A DNA stretch of 64,000 bases from Ancylobacter pratisalsi (GTDB lineage: Bacteria > Pseudomonadota > Alphaproteobacteria > Rhizobiales > Xanthobacteraceae), in assembly GCF_010669125.1 (NCBI RefSeq), contig NZ_CP048630.1:682001-746000 (forward strand). Reading direction: 5' to 3'. The first letter of the stretch is position 1, and the number at the start of each line of letters is the position of its first letter. This document shows, one piece after another, positions 1 to 12,083 of this stretch. The notes under the pieces were generated by a model. That model was not told where the DNA came from, made no database searches, and was given only the letters and a program-made list of their open reading frames with translations. The position numbers and the translations under genes are program-made.

Positions 1-97
1 CAGGAAAAGCGGCAGGATTGTAGGCCATAAGGTGCAAGCCCGTCTCGCGGCGCCGGGCATCCACCAGTCCTTTCATTCGATCCCGGAAACCGCAATC

Positions 98-787
98 ATG
101 CCCGCCATGCCTTCCCACCCCGCCGTCATCGCCTTCGACCTCGACGGAACGCTGGTCGACACCGCGCCGGACCTGCTGGATACGCTTGATATCGTGCTCA
201 ATGAGGCCGGCGCCCCTCCGCTGCCGCGCGAGGATACGCGCCGGATGATCGGCGCCGGTGCGCGCGCGCTGGTGCAGCGCGGGCTGGATGCCGCCGGCAT
301 CGCGGTCGATCCCGCCGCCTTCGACAGGCTCTATGACCGCTTTCTGGAGCACTACGCCGATCACATCGCCGATTCGTCGCGCCCCTTCCCCGGCCTTCTG
401 GCGGCGCTCGACGCGCTGGAGGCGCGCGGCCATGTGCTCGCCGTGTGCACCAACAAGCTCGAATATCTCTCGCGCCTGCTGCTCGACCGGCTCGATCTCA
501 CCTCCCGCTTCAAGGTGATCGCCGGCGCCGACACTTTCGCTGTCCACAAGCCCGATGCCGGCCACCTGATCGGCACGGTCGAGCAGGCTGGCGGAATGAT
601 CACCCGCGCGATCATGGTCGGCGACAGCCTGACCGATGTTCTTACCGCAAGGAATGCCGGCGTCCCGGTGATTGTCGTGCCCTTCGGCTACACCGAGACT
701 CCGGCGGAGGAACTGGGTGGCGACGCCTTCATCGGTCATTACGACCTGCTGCCCGAAACGGTGGATCGCCTGCTCGCAGGCGAATGA
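98..787 (+). CDS. gph: HAD-family phosphoglycolate phosphatase
   Basis: Cytoplasmic haloacid dehalogenase-fold phosphatase that probably removes phosphate from 2-phosphoglycolate. The HAD motif I DLDGTLVDT lies about 14 residues from the chosen start. GDSLTD later in the protein is the motif IV aspartate region that binds Mg. The length of about 229 residues is normal for Gph. The frame is open upstream to base 32, but the first 22 codons show no family similarity, so ATG 98 or ATG 107 is the likely start. It is a single gene followed by tRNA-Val. A related pyrophosphatase of the same fold cannot be excluded. Confidence 0.85.
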   Translation: MPAMPSHPAVIAFDLDGTLVDTAPDLLDTLDIVLNEAGAPPLPREDTRRMIGAGARALVQRGLDAAGIAVDPAAFDRLYDRFLEHYADHIADSSRPFPGLLAALDALEARGHVLAVCTNKLEYLSRLLLDRLDLTSRFKVIAGADTFAVHKPDAGHLIGTVEQAGGMITRAIMVGDSLTDVLTARNAGVPVIVVPFGYTETPAEELGGDAFIGHYDLLPETVDRLLAGE

Positions 788-800
788 TCGCGCGGCGCGC

Positions 801-830
801 TTGACACCGGATAGGGCGGCACACTAAATC
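801..830 (+). promoter_or_regulatory. Candidate promoter of tRNA-Val
   Basis: A consensus -35 hexamer TTGACA at 801-806 is followed after 17-18 bases by CTAAAT or TAAATC at 824-830. A 7-bp stem-loop (GGCCCCG at 850-856, CGGGGCC at 865-871) sits between this and the tRNA, in its presumed 5' leader. Confidence 0.4.
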
Positions 831-874
831 CTGCCGCCGCGAGACGAACGGCCCCGGCACATTTCGGGGCCAGC

Positions 875-949
875 GGGCGATTAGCTCAGCGGGAGAGCAC
901 TCCCTTCACACGGGAGGGGTCGCAGGTTCAATCCCTGCATCGCCCACCA
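875..949 (+). tRNA. tRNA-Val (anticodon CAC)
   Basis: Complete cloverleaf. Acceptor GGGCGAT pairs with ATCGCCC, the D-arm is around TAGCTCAGCGGGAGAG, the anticodon stem is CTCCC/GGGAG with loop TTCACAC giving anticodon CAC, and the T-loop is TTCAATC. CCA is encoded at 947-949 and a T-rich run follows. The tRNA is intact and shows no sign of an adjacent integrase. Confidence 0.97.
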
Positions 950-1412
950 TTCTTTTTCTTGCTATCTCACAACACCTTACACTTTTTTCCCTGCGAGCCG
1001 GCGACGGCCCGACCTGCATCGGGCTGGGCACTGTTCTGCGCACTCAGATCCCGTGGAGCCCTGCGATCCCGCCGGACAGCCGTGCCGGCAGGCCCCGATC
1101 CGCTCCGCGTCCCGCCGGCTACGGCACCACACTCGCCATGCCGCGCCATGTGATCGCGCCATCTGATGAAGATCATGACCGCGCGGATACCGGATGCCGC
1201 CCGTGTCCGGCGCTGGCGCCTGTCCCCCCCTTGATGGACGTCGTCGGGGCGGCGTCAGGACGGACGCCCGCAAACGGCTTTGGTAGCGCCATCGTCACGC
1301 CGCAGTTTGCGCTTTGCCCGCCATACTGACAGTATTCGCAGCATTACGGACGACCGGGGCATGCTCCCGCGGCCGCCCGAGCGAAGTCCGTGCGTGATGA
1401 TATGCATTTCCC
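950..1412. other. Intergenic stretch without a recognisable gene
   Basis: About 460 bases between tRNA-Val and the L,D-transpeptidase gene. Short open frames exist on both strands but have no ribosome binding site, no recognisable domain and arginine/alanine-rich compositions typical of GC-rich noncoding frames. The first bases are T-rich and could end the tRNA transcript. The promoter of the next gene must lie in the right part, but I cannot place it confidently. Confidence 0.6.
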
Positions 1413-2021
1413 ATGGGGCAAATGATGCGACTGAAAAGATGTGCCGCCCTTGCAGCCGTCGCCCTTGTGGCCGGCGCGATGTTGGCGGGCTCGGGTCCGG
1501 CGAAGGCCGAATCGTCTTCCTTCTTCGGTATTTTTCCGCGACCGTATGATTTCGGGAACGGCCCCGGCAAAGGGGCCTCGCCGGTCCGTCGCCAGGTGGT
1601 GCGCTATGACGGCAAATATCGCCCGGGCACCGTGATCGTGAACACATCCGAGCGCCGGCTCTATCTGGTCCAGGACAACGGAACCGCCCTGAAATACGGC
1701 ATTGGCGTCGGGCGCGACGGTTTCCGCTGGTCGGGCGTCAAGACCATTACCCGCAAGGCCGAGTGGCCGGGCTGGACCCCGCCGCCGCAGATGCTCAAGC
1801 GCCGGCCGGACCTGCCGCGCTACATGCCGGGCGGCATCGACAACCCGCTGGGCGCGCGCGCCCTGTATCTGGGCTCCTCGCTCTACCGCATCCACGGTTC
1901 CAACGAGCCGGAAACGATCGGCCAGGCGGTGTCCTCGGGCTGCTTCCGCATGACCAATGACGACGTCACCGATCTCTTCGAGCGGGTGAAGGTCGGCACC
2001 ACCGTCATCGTGATGAACTGA
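1413..2021 (+). CDS. L,D-transpeptidase (YkuD domain), secreted
   Basis: Periplasmic L,D-transpeptidase that would cross-link peptidoglycan stem peptides or attach proteins to them. A signal peptide spans about residues 5-32 (hydrophobic AALAAVALVAGAML, then an AKAE cleavage region). The YkuD domain runs from about residue 72 to the end. The catalytic motif is complete: His161 in HGSNEP and Cys177 in SSGCFRM. At 202 residues it is a compact, single-domain member with no LysM or PG-binding domain. The start could be ATG 1422 or 1425 with no effect on the mature protein. It stands alone, facing the convergent DUF971 gene. Confidence 0.9.
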   Translation: MGQMMRLKRCAALAAVALVAGAMLAGSGPAKAESSSFFGIFPRPYDFGNGPGKGASPVRRQVVRYDGKYRPGTVIVNTSERRLYLVQDNGTALKYGIGVGRDGFRWSGVKTITRKAEWPGWTPPPQMLKRRPDLPRYMPGGIDNPLGARALYLGSSLYRIHGSNEPETIGQAVSSGCFRMTNDDVTDLFERVKVGTTVIVMN

Positions 2022-2044
2022 ACCTCTGCGCGACCGCCGGCACG

Positions 2045-2467
2045 TCAGTGCCGGCGCACCGTTCCGGCCGCATCGCGGGAGAGGTTCCGCGATGCCAGCT
2101 CCTGCTGGTAGCGGGTCCAGCGCTCCTCATTCTCCGTGCCGAGCTGGTGGAAGGTGTCCCAGGTGTAGATGCCGGTCGAATGGCCGTCGTCGAACACCAG
2201 CCGCACCGCGTAATTGCCGACCGGGATCACCTCGCGGATACGCACCTCGCGCTTGCCCGCCACCAGCTGGCGGTCGGACGGCGAATGGCCCTGTACCTCC
2301 GCGGAGGGGCTTTCCACGCGCAGATACTCGGCGGTGAGCGTGAAGCTCGCGCCGTCCTCGAAGGCGATGGTCAGGGCGCTGTGGTCCTTGTGGACCTTGA
2401 TTTCGGTCGGCCAGGCATCGGTCACGGCGATCTTTCCCCGGTTGCACGTCCCCCATCGAGAGACCAT
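2045..2467 (-). CDS. DUF971 domain protein
   Basis: Small protein of the DUF971 family, the domain also found at the N-terminus of gamma-butyrobetaine hydroxylases. The core WPTEIKVHKDHSALTIAFEDG with the later GIYTWDTF segment is typical. Members are often linked to iron-sulfur or molybdenum cofactor genes, and here moaA starts 200 bases away on the opposite strand. ATG 2467 gives 140 residues. GTG 2425 has a better ribosome binding site (GGGGAAAG) and starts directly before the conserved domain, so I favour the shorter 126-residue form. Its biochemical role is unknown. Confidence 0.82.
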   Translation of the reverse strand: MVSRWGTCNRGKIAVTDAWPTEIKVHKDHSALTIAFEDGASFTLTAEYLRVESPSAEVQGHSPSDRQLVAGKREVRIREVIPVGNYAVRLVFDDGHSTGIYTWDTFHQLGTENEERWTRYQQELASRNLSRDAAGTVRRH

Positions 2468-2675
2468 CTCCTCACATAGAGGCCGCTAGCCCGTGCGCCA
2501 AGCCTCGCGGATACGCCACGCCCCGGCGTGCGGATGGGGAAGATGTCACCCCGACGTGATGATCAAGTGGCTGTGGCAATCGCCCCATAGGCGCCAGCGC
2601 CTTGGCACCGCTGGGGCAAGCGGATAAAACCTAGCCAATGGCGACGTTTAGCGGCGCCCCCGGGAGCAACATGCC

Positions 2676-3722
2676 GTGACTGTCCAGGAAGCCCTCATCG
2701 ACCGGATCCAGCGCGAGGCCCCGCGCGCGCCGCTTGTCGACACCTTCGGGCGGGCGGTCACCTATCTGCGTGTCTCGGTCACGGATCGCTGTGATTTCCG
2801 CTGTGTGTACTGCATGGCCGAGCACATGACCTTCCTGCCCAAGCCCGAGCTGCTGACGCTGGAAGAGCTGGACCGTCTGTGTTCCGCTTTTGTCGCGCGC
2901 GGCGTGCGCAAGTTGCGGCTGACCGGCGGCGAGCCGCTGGTGCGGCGCGATGTGATGACGCTGTTCCGCTCGCTCTCACGCCATCTCGATTCCGGCGCGC
3001 TGGAAGAGCTGACCCTCACCACCAACGGCTCCCAGCTCGCCCGCTTCGCCCGCGATCTGGCGGCCTGCGGCGTGAAACGGATCAACGTCTCGCTCGACAC
3101 CCTCGACCCGGACCGCTTCCGCGCCCTCACCCGCTGGGGCGACCTCAACAAGGTGCTCGCCGGCATCGACGCGGCGCAGGAGGCGGGCATCCATGTGAAG
3201 CTCAACGCCGTCGCGCTGCGCGGCGACAATGAGGACGAGATTCCCGGCCTCATCCAGTGGGCCCACGGACGCGGCATGGACATGTCGCTGATCGAGGTGA
3301 TGCCGCTCGGCGAGACCGGGGCGGAGCGTCTCGACCAGTATCTGCCGCTGTCCGAGGTGCGCGCGCGGCTGGAGCAGGACTGGACGCTGACCGACATCCC
3401 CTTCCGCACCGGCGGCCCGGCGCGCTACGTTTCCATCGCGGAGACCGGCGGCCGTCTGGGCTTCATCACCCCGCTGACGCACAATTTCTGCGAGGGCTGC
3501 AACCGGGTGCGCGTCACCTGCACCGGCACCCTCTATATGTGCCTGGGCCAGGAAGACGCCGCCGATCTGCGCACCCCGCTGCGGGCGTCGGAGAGCGACG
3601 ACGGGCTCAATGCCGCGCTGGACGACGCCATCTTCCGCAAGCCGAAGGGGCATGATTTCGTCATCGACCGCGCCGGCCGCCCGCCCGCGCTGGGTCGTCA
3701 CATGAGCGTGACCGGCGGCTGA
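2676..3722 (+). CDS. moaA: GTP 3',8-cyclase (molybdenum cofactor biosynthesis)
   Basis: Radical SAM enzyme that converts GTP to 3',8-cyclo-GTP, the first step of molybdopterin synthesis (with MoaC). The N-terminal 4Fe-4S site is C39-x3-C43-x2-C46. The C-terminal second cluster is C272-x2-C275-x13-C289. The protein ends in GG as MoaA should, the residues needed for catalysis. The GTG start at 2676 is supported by GGGAG at 2662-2666. The length (348 residues) is normal. No other moa gene is in the window, so the pathway is dispersed. Confidence 0.95.
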   Translation: MTVQEALIDRIQREAPRAPLVDTFGRAVTYLRVSVTDRCDFRCVYCMAEHMTFLPKPELLTLEELDRLCSAFVARGVRKLRLTGGEPLVRRDVMTLFRSLSRHLDSGALEELTLTTNGSQLARFARDLAACGVKRINVSLDTLDPDRFRALTRWGDLNKVLAGIDAAQEAGIHVKLNAVALRGDNEDEIPGLIQWAHGRGMDMSLIEVMPLGETGAERLDQYLPLSEVRARLEQDWTLTDIPFRTGGPARYVSIAETGGRLGFITPLTHNFCEGCNRVRVTCTGTLYMCLGQEDAADLRTPLRASESDDGLNAALDDAIFRKPKGHDFVIDRAGRPPALGRHMSVTGG

Positions 3723-3884
3723 AGGCGGAACGCGAAAACCTGCTGGAATGCCAGAGCTGCGAGGCCGACGCATGGCTGCCGTGACGTGGGGTTTGTTGCT
3801 GCGTTGCAACGCGATGTGCTTAGCTGCCATCGTCCGGTAGTGCTACTGGTTCGCCGACCTGTTCCATAAACGCGAGTCTCTTCC

Positions 3885-5072
3885 ATGCAGCTCCCGCTGT
3901 TGGCCCTTGCCATGGCGTCCTTTGGCATTGGCACCACCGAATTCGTCATCATGGGGCTGCTGCCCGAAGTGGCCGCCGATCTCGGCGTGACGATTCCCGC
4001 CGCGGGAATGCTGGTCACCGGCTATGCGCTGGGCGTGGTCATCGGGGCGCCGATCGTCGCCATCATCACCAATCCCCTGCCCCGCAAGCTGACGCTGATG
4101 GTGCTCGCCAGCGTGTTCGTGCTCGGCAATCTGCTGTGCGCCATCGCGCCCGATTACTGGCTGCTGATGGGCGCGCGGGTGGTGACGGCGTTCTGCCACG
4201 GCGCCTTCTTCGGCATCGGCGCGGTGGTTGCGGCCAGTCTGGTGCCGCCCAAGCAGCGCGCGAGCGCCATCGCGCTCATGTTCGCCGGCCTGACGCTGGC
4301 CAATGTGCTGGGCGTGCCGCTGGGCACCGCGCTCGGCCAGGCCCTTGGCTGGCGCTCCACCTTCTGGGCGGTGGTGCTTATCGGCATCGTGGCGGTCAGC
4401 GCGATCGCGATCTGGGTGCCGCGCGACATTCCCCATTCGGCCGGCAACATCCTGCGCGAGTTCGGCGTGCTGAAGCGCCCGCAGGTGGCGATCACCATGC
4501 TGATCAGCATGTTCGCCTCGGCCAACCTGTTCGTCGTCTTCACCTATATCGCGCCGATGCTGCGCGACGTCACCGGGTTGTCCCCGCACGCCGTGACCTA
4601 TGTGCTGCTGCTGTTCGGCGTCGGCATCACCATCGGCAACATCCTCGGCGGAAAGCTGGCCGACTGGCGGCTGATGCCGTCGCTGATGGGCATGTTCCTG
4701 GCGCTGGCGGTCATTCTCGTCGCCATGGTCTTCGCCCTGCCGTCCCCGACGCTGGCGGTGATCGCGGTCTTCGTCTGGAGCATCGTCGTGTTCGCGGTAG
4801 TGGCTCCGATCCAGACCCGCGTGGTCGATGCCGCCGTGGAGGCCCCGAACCTCGCCTCCACGCTCAATCAGGGCGCGTTCAACCTCGGCAATGCCGCCGG
4901 CGCCTGGATCGGGGGCGTCGCCATCACGTTCGGGGCGAGCTACGCGGACCTGCCCTGGATGGGGGCGCTGCTCTCGGTCGGCGCGCTCGGCCTGTGCATG
5001 GCCTCGCAGGCCATGGAGCGCCGCAATGGCGGCCTGGCCACCATCCCGGACGTGGCCTGCGAGGAGTGCTGA
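3885..5072 (+). CDS. MFS transporter, AraJ-like DHA1 family
   Basis: Inner-membrane major facilitator, 395 residues with about 12 hydrophobic segments. The N-terminal helix contains FGIGTTEFVIMGLLP, typical of the DHA1 sugar-efflux and drug-efflux group that includes AraJ and YdhP. The first start codon follows a short untranslated region, and no regulator gene is adjacent. It probably exports a sugar or small drug, but the substrate cannot be told from sequence. Confidence 0.88.
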   Translation: MQLPLLALAMASFGIGTTEFVIMGLLPEVAADLGVTIPAAGMLVTGYALGVVIGAPIVAIITNPLPRKLTLMVLASVFVLGNLLCAIAPDYWLLMGARVVTAFCHGAFFGIGAVVAASLVPPKQRASAIALMFAGLTLANVLGVPLGTALGQALGWRSTFWAVVLIGIVAVSAIAIWVPRDIPHSAGNILREFGVLKRPQVAITMLISMFASANLFVVFTYIAPMLRDVTGLSPHAVTYVLLLFGVGITIGNILGGKLADWRLMPSLMGMFLALAVILVAMVFALPSPTLAVIAVFVWSIVVFAVVAPIQTRVVDAAVEAPNLASTLNQGAFNLGNAAGAWIGGVAITFGASYADLPWMGALLSVGALGLCMASQAMERRNGGLATIPDVACEEC

Positions 5073-5217
5073 GCGAAGGCGACCCGGCATGAAACGCTGA
5101 ACCCGGCCGCAGTGGCGGCCACCGATCCTGTGCGGGCAGCCGGCGCTGCTGACCCGCCTCCTGCCTTCCGTCCTACCCGGTGGCGCACGGCGCGCGTCAC
5201 CCCCGGCATCCGCTTCC

Positions 5218-6120
5218 ATGAACGACCACATCGCCAATCGCCGCGGCATCCTGCTGATGATCGCCGGCTCCTCGGTCTTCGCGACCAACGACGCCTTCTC
5301 CAAGCTGGCGCTTGCCCACATTCCCCCGACGCAGATCCTCGCCATACGCGGGATCATGGCGGCGTGCCTGATGTTCATGGTCATCGCCGCCAAGGGCCAG
5401 TTGCCGGCGCTGCGCTTTCTGGTCGACTGGCGCGTGCTGGCGCGGGCGGGGGCGGAGGCCGGCGTCGCCGTGCTGTTCATCAACGCCATCATGACCATGT
5501 CGATCGGCGACGCGGCGGCGATCCTGCAGGTGGCGCCGCTCGCCACCATGGCGATCGCGGTACTGGTGTTCGGTACCCGCATCAGCGCGGCGCAGTGGGC
5601 GGCGGTGTTCGTCGGCTTCCTCGGCGTGACGCTCATCGTCAAGCCGGGCGGCTCCACCTTCGATGTCGTGGCGCTGGCCCCGCTTGGTGCCGCGCTGCTG
5701 GTCTCGGCGCGCGATTTCGTCACCGGCCGCATCGGCTCGCACGTGCCCACACTGGTCGTCACCCTCGCCACCGCGCTGATGGGCATGACCATCGGCTTCG
5801 CCGGCAGCACGGTCGAAACCTGGCAGGCGTTGGATCAGGTGACGATGGGCTATCTCTTCGGCGGCGCGCTGACGCTGTTCGGCGGGCACATGCTCACCAT
5901 CGCCGCCTTCCGCGGCACCGATCCGGCGCTGATCTCGCCGTTCCGCTACGCGGCGGTGGTCTGCTCGGTCGGGCTGAGCGCGATGGTGTTCAACAACATG
6001 CCCGACCTTGTGTCGATCGCCGGCATGGCGCTGATCATGGCGGGTGGGTTCTACACCATGCACCAGCACCGCGCGGCGCCCGTGCGCGCCCCCGCGCCGG
6101 TGCCGGCCGAGAGCCCCTGA
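5218..6120 (+). CDS. DMT-family transporter (EamA domains)
   Basis: Integral membrane protein of 300 residues with ten predicted hydrophobic helices in two EamA repeats, as in the RhaT/YdcZ/RarD superfamily. The first repeat begins GILLMIAGSSVFATNDAFSK and the second around residue 150. Members export amino acids, nucleosides or other metabolites, and the substrate here is unknown. It starts 145 bases after the MFS gene in the same direction, and the two could be co-transcribed exporters. Confidence 0.87.
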   Translation: MNDHIANRRGILLMIAGSSVFATNDAFSKLALAHIPPTQILAIRGIMAACLMFMVIAAKGQLPALRFLVDWRVLARAGAEAGVAVLFINAIMTMSIGDAAAILQVAPLATMAIAVLVFGTRISAAQWAAVFVGFLGVTLIVKPGGSTFDVVALAPLGAALLVSARDFVTGRIGSHVPTLVVTLATALMGMTIGFAGSTVETWQALDQVTMGYLFGGALTLFGGHMLTIAAFRGTDPALISPFRYAAVVCSVGLSAMVFNNMPDLVSIAGMALIMAGGFYTMHQHRAAPVRAPAPVPAESP

Positions 6121-6160
6121 CGCGGGCGCCCGGCCGCCACGGCGATCGCTGAGCGGCGCC

Positions 6161-7306
6161 TCACCCGCGCTGGCGGGCGCGGATCATGTAGCCGTCATAG
6201 GGATACTCGCCGACCTGCCACCACAGATATTCCTCGTTGCGGAAGGCGAGGAGCGAATCCATGATCTTCTTGAAGCCGGCGTTCTTGGCGCCGATCTCGG
6301 CATAGAGCTCGTTGGTCGCCACATAGGCGGCGTCAAGGAAGCTCTGCGGGAAGGGCCGAAGCTGCGCGCCGGCGCCCACCAGCCGGCGCAGCGCCGCCGG
6401 GTTGAAGGCGTCGTATTTGGCGAGCATGTCGGCATTGGCATAGCCCACCGCCGCCTCGAACATCGCCTGATAGGGTTTGGGCAGCGCGTCCCACTTGGCG
6501 CGGTTGACGACCACGTTCATCGTCGGCCCGCCATCCCACCAGCCGGGATAGTAGTAGTAGGGCGCCACCTTCACGAAGCCGAGCTTCTCGTCATCATAGG
6601 GGCCGACCCACTCGCAGGCATCGATGGTGCCCTTTTCCAGCGAGGGATAGATGTCGGACGGCGCGATCTGCTGCGGCACCACGCCAAGCTTGGCCACCAC
6701 CTGCCCGGCAATGCCGCCGATGCGGAACTTCAGGCCCTTGAAGTCGTCGAGGGTCTTCACTTCCTTGCGGAACCAGCCACCCATCTGGGTGCCGGTATTG
6801 CCGCCGAGGAAGCCGACGAGGTTGTACTTGGCCAGCACCTCGTCCTGCAGCTCGCGTCCGCCGCCATGGTAGAACCAGGCGTTCTGCATCCGCGCGTTCA
6901 GGCCGAACGGCATGGTGGTGAAGCAGGCGAAGCTCGGGTCCTTGCCGACATAGTAGTAGAGCGGCGTCTGGGCCAGTTCGACGGTGCCGTTCTGCACCGC
7001 GTCCAGCGCCTGAAGACCCGGTACGATCTCGCCGGCGGCGAAGTTCTGGATCTGGAAATTGCCGTCGCTGGCCTCGCTCACATATTTCGACACCAGCTCG
7101 TTGGCGCCGAAGATGGCGTCCAGCACCTTGGGCACGCTGGATGTGAGACGCCAGCGCACCTGCGGTGCGCTCTGGGCGATCGCCGGGGCGGCAAGCACGG
7201 TCGCCGGGGCGGCGATGGCGGCGGCACGCAGGAGGTCGCGGCGCACAAGGCCGGCGCGATCGGTGCCGCCCCCGGAAGGGGCCGCAGGGTTGGAATTCTT
7301 CTTCAT
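6161..7306 (-). CDS. TRAP transporter receptor, TakP-like (copy 1)
   Basis: Periplasmic solute receptor of the tripartite ATP-independent periplasmic family, closest in pattern to TakP receptors for alpha-keto acids ([18 protein letters not shown], then [13 protein letters not shown]). It has a Tat-type leader, RRDLLRAAAIAAP, ending [12 protein letters not shown] 7306 is preceded by AGGGAG. The neighbour at 7471-8559 is a clear paralogue, and the two run in tandem. No DctQ or DctM membrane genes are next to them, so they must use subunits encoded elsewhere. Confidence 0.9.
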   Translation of the reverse strand: MKKNSNPAAPSGGGTDRAGLVRRDLLRAAAIAAPATVLAAPAIAQSAPQVRWRLTSSVPKVLDAIFGANELVSKYVSEASDGNFQIQNFAAGEIVPGLQALDAVQNGTVELAQTPLYYYVGKDPSFACFTTMPFGLNARMQNAWFYHGGGRELQDEVLAKYNLVGFLGGNTGTQMGGWFRKEVKTLDDFKGLKFRIGGIAGQVVAKLGVVPQQIAPSDIYPSLEKGTIDACEWVGPYDDEKLGFVKVAPYYYYPGWWDGGPTMNVVVNRAKWDALPKPYQAMFEAAVGYANADMLAKYDAFNPAALRRLVGAGAQLRPFPQSFLDAAYVATNELYAEIGAKNAGFKKIMDSLLAFRNEEYLWWQVGEYPYDGYMIRARQRG

Positions 7307-7333
7307 GGCGCACTCCCTGTCACTTCGGGCCCA

Positions 7334-7443
7334 CCGATGCAATCGTGCCCGTGCCGGCCATGGCGGCCGCGCCGACCGTCACGGTTACGATTGCCCGCAT
7401 CGGAGGCCTGACACAACCATGCCCGGCGCGAGGCCGGGCATGG
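7334..7443. repeat. Two inverted repeats between the tandem TRAP receptor genes
   Basis: The outer structure pairs CCGATGC (7334-7340) and AATCGT (7341-7346) with ACGATT (7387-7392) and GCATCGG (7397-7403). A second perfect 11-bp stem pairs CCATGCCCGGC (7417-7427) with GCCGGGCATGG (7433-7443) across a 5-base loop. Neither is followed by a convincing T-run on the minus strand, so they may stabilise or set the ratio of the two transcripts rather than terminate. Confidence 0.6.
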
Positions 7444-7470
7444 AGATGTCGGCTCGCATTTTCCGCCGGC

Positions 7471-8951
<1,481 letters not shown>

Positions 8952-9758
8952 ATGAAGTCTTCCGTCATCATGGCCACCGCTGCCAGCGGTATCGTCTTCT
9001 TCGCCATGGTCGCCGAGGCGGCCGCGTGGGGCCGCAACGGCAGCTTCACCGGGCGGCGCGGCCAGACATTCGGTGTCATGAGCCAGGGCGGCTGCGCGTC
9101 CGGCTCATGCTGGCGCAACCGTTCCGTCACCGGCCCGCGCGGCTACGGCACGACGCGTCAAGGCACCGTGACCCGCAACGCGCCGGGCAGCTTCGGCTAT
9201 GCGGGCTCGGTCACCGGTCCCGGCGGCGGCGCCATCACCCGCCAGGGCAGTGCCAGCAGGACCGCACCGGGCCAATGGAGCTATGGCGGCACAGCCACCA
9301 CCGCCAATGGCCGCTCGGCCAGCCGGCAGGGCACGGTGTCGGTCGGCAATGGCAGCGTCTCGGCCAGCAAGTCGGTCACGGGCGCGCAGGGCAACACCTA
9401 CACGACGCAGAAATCGATCACCGGCACGCCGGGCAATTACAGTTATTCGGCCAGCGTGACCGGCCCGAATGGTCAGAGCGCCAGCAAGCAGACCGGCGTG
9501 GCCCGCACCGCGCCGGGCCAGTGGAACTACGCCACGACCGCGACCGGCCCGAACGGTGCCACGGCCACGCGCCAGGGCGGCGCGGTCCAGACGGCGCCGG
9601 GCCAATGGAGCTATGGCGCCACCGCCACCGGCCCGAATGGCGCCACCGCCACCCGCCAGGGCAGCACCACCCGCACCGCGCCGGGCCAGTGGACCTACAG
9701 CGACAGCACCACCGGCCCCTATGGCGGCACCGTCTTTCGCCAGGGCACCATCTACTGA
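8952..9758 (+). CDS. Secreted protein built from 27-28-residue repeats
   Basis: Unrecognised 268-residue protein. A signal peptide (about residues 1-25, ending AEAAAWG) is followed by roughly nine imperfect tandem units of 27-28 residues. A typical unit reads TGPNGATATRQG, a variable tetrad, then APGQWSYGATA. The composition is dominated by Gly, Thr, Ser, Ala and Gln, with alternating pattern suited to extended beta structure, and only two cysteines (CASGSC), in the first unit. It is likely a surface or matrix protein. No enzymatic motif is seen. The three most similar units are the last complete ones, suggesting recent repeat expansion. Confidence 0.75.
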   Translation: MKSSVIMATAASGIVFFAMVAEAAAWGRNGSFTGRRGQTFGVMSQGGCASGSCWRNRSVTGPRGYGTTRQGTVTRNAPGSFGYAGSVTGPGGGAITRQGSASRTAPGQWSYGGTATTANGRSASRQGTVSVGNGSVSASKSVTGAQGNTYTTQKSITGTPGNYSYSASVTGPNGQSASKQTGVARTAPGQWNYATTATGPNGATATRQGGAVQTAPGQWSYGATATGPNGATATRQGSTTRTAPGQWTYSDSTTGPYGGTVFRQGTIY

Positions 9759-9799
9759 GGCCCCTCTGCGGGCGGTCGCCCGAACCGCCCGGTCGCATG

Positions 9800-9827
9800 A
9801 AAAAGCCCGGCTCACGCCGGGCTTTTT
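9800..9827. terminator. Bidirectional intrinsic terminator
   Basis: Perfect 12-bp stem AAAAAGCCCGGC/GCCGGGCTTTTT with a TCAC loop. It carries A-runs and T-runs on both flanks, so it can end transcripts of both convergent genes (repeat protein and mrp). Confidence 0.9.
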
Positions 9828-9856
9828 GGTTTCCAGGACCACGGCGCGCGTGAAGC

Positions 9857-11047
<1,191 letters not shown>

Positions 11048-11292
11048 TGTTACGCTCCTGCTTGAACTTGCGCCTTGGTGAGACACCAGCCTGCCGCAAG
11101 CGTCAACCCGGCCGCGCCTGTCGCGCGATCGGCGCGGTGAATGATGGAGGCAGTGCCCATCAATCAGACAAGCCTGCATTGCGCCTATGTATGAAGCACG
11201 CCCCCGTTGCGCAACATTCGGAAATAATGCCAGCATGAGTTGCCGGAGAAAAACAAGGCCCGGCACCAGAGCAACTTCAAGAGGGGAACAGC

Positions 11293-12069
11293 ATGAGCCT
11301 CGTCATCCGTATCGCGGCTGCCGCCGTCATGGTCGCGGCCACGTTGAGCGGCGCTTCCGCCAAGGAATGGAAGGTCGTCCGCATCGGCACCGAGGGCGCC
11401 TACCCGCCCTTCAACTATATCGAAAACAACGTCATCAAAGGCTTCGACATCGATATCGCCAAGGCACTGTGCGAGAAGATGAAGGTCGAGTGCACCTTCG
11501 TGGCGCAGGACTGGGATGGCATCATCCCCGCGCTTCTGGCCGGCAAATACGACGCCATCGTCGCCTCGATGTCGATCACCGAGGAGCGCAAGCAGAAGAT
11601 CGCGTTCTCGAACAAGTACTACAACACCCCCGCGACCTTCGTGGTGCGCAAGGATTCGAAGATCACCGACACCGCCCCCGCCGATCTCAAGGGCAAGGTG
11701 CTGGGCGCGCAGAGCTCCACCATTCACTCGAACTACCTCGAAGACGTCTATGCCAAGGCCGGCGCCGAGGTGAAGCTCTACGCCAAGATCGACGACACCC
11801 ATCTCGACCTCGCCAATGGCCGCATCGACGCGCTGCTCTCCGACAAGGTGGTCGAGCTTGAGTGGCTGAACTCGAAGGACGGCGAGTGCTGCAAGTTCAC
11901 CGGAGCCGAGTACAAGGACCCGAAGTACTTCGGCGACGGGGTGGGCGTGGGAATCCGCAAGGACGACCCCGACCTGGTCGCTATGTTCAACAAGGCGATT
12001 GACGAGATCCTCGCCGACGGCACCTACAAGAAGATCAACGACAAGTACTTCCCCTTCAGCGTTTACTGA
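11293..12069 (+). CDS. Amino-acid ABC transporter periplasmic binding protein (Lys/Arg/Orn or His type)
   Basis: Family 3 solute-binding protein, 258 residues, with a signal peptide ending ASAKEW. The ligand pocket signature is EGAYPPFNYIENN with GFDIDIAKALC, as in the LAO/HisJ/ArgT group. It heads an operon with two permease genes (12153 and 12875). A 12-bp stem-loop between this gene and the first permease probably raises its level relative to the membrane subunits. The exact amino acid is not determinable, but basic amino acids are most likely. Confidence 0.9.
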   Translation: MSLVIRIAAAAVMVAATLSGASAKEWKVVRIGTEGAYPPFNYIENNVIKGFDIDIAKALCEKMKVECTFVAQDWDGIIPALLAGKYDAIVASMSITEERKQKIAFSNKYYNTPATFVVRKDSKITDTAPADLKGKVLGAQSSTIHSNYLEDVYAKAGAEVKLYAKIDDTHLDLANGRIDALLSDKVVELEWLNSKDGECCKFTGAEYKDPKYFGDGVGVGIRKDDPDLVAMFNKAIDEILADGTYKKINDKYFPFSVY

Positions 12070-12083
12070 CCTCCGCTCCGCAC

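Noticed and set aside
875..949. tRNA-Val as the attachment site of an island
   Set aside because: No integrase or repeated tRNA 3' end is near it; flanking genes are ordinary chromosome.
1138..1329. Open frame of 63 codons upstream of the L,D-transpeptidase
   Set aside because: No ribosome binding site and a composition typical of noncoding GC-rich frames.
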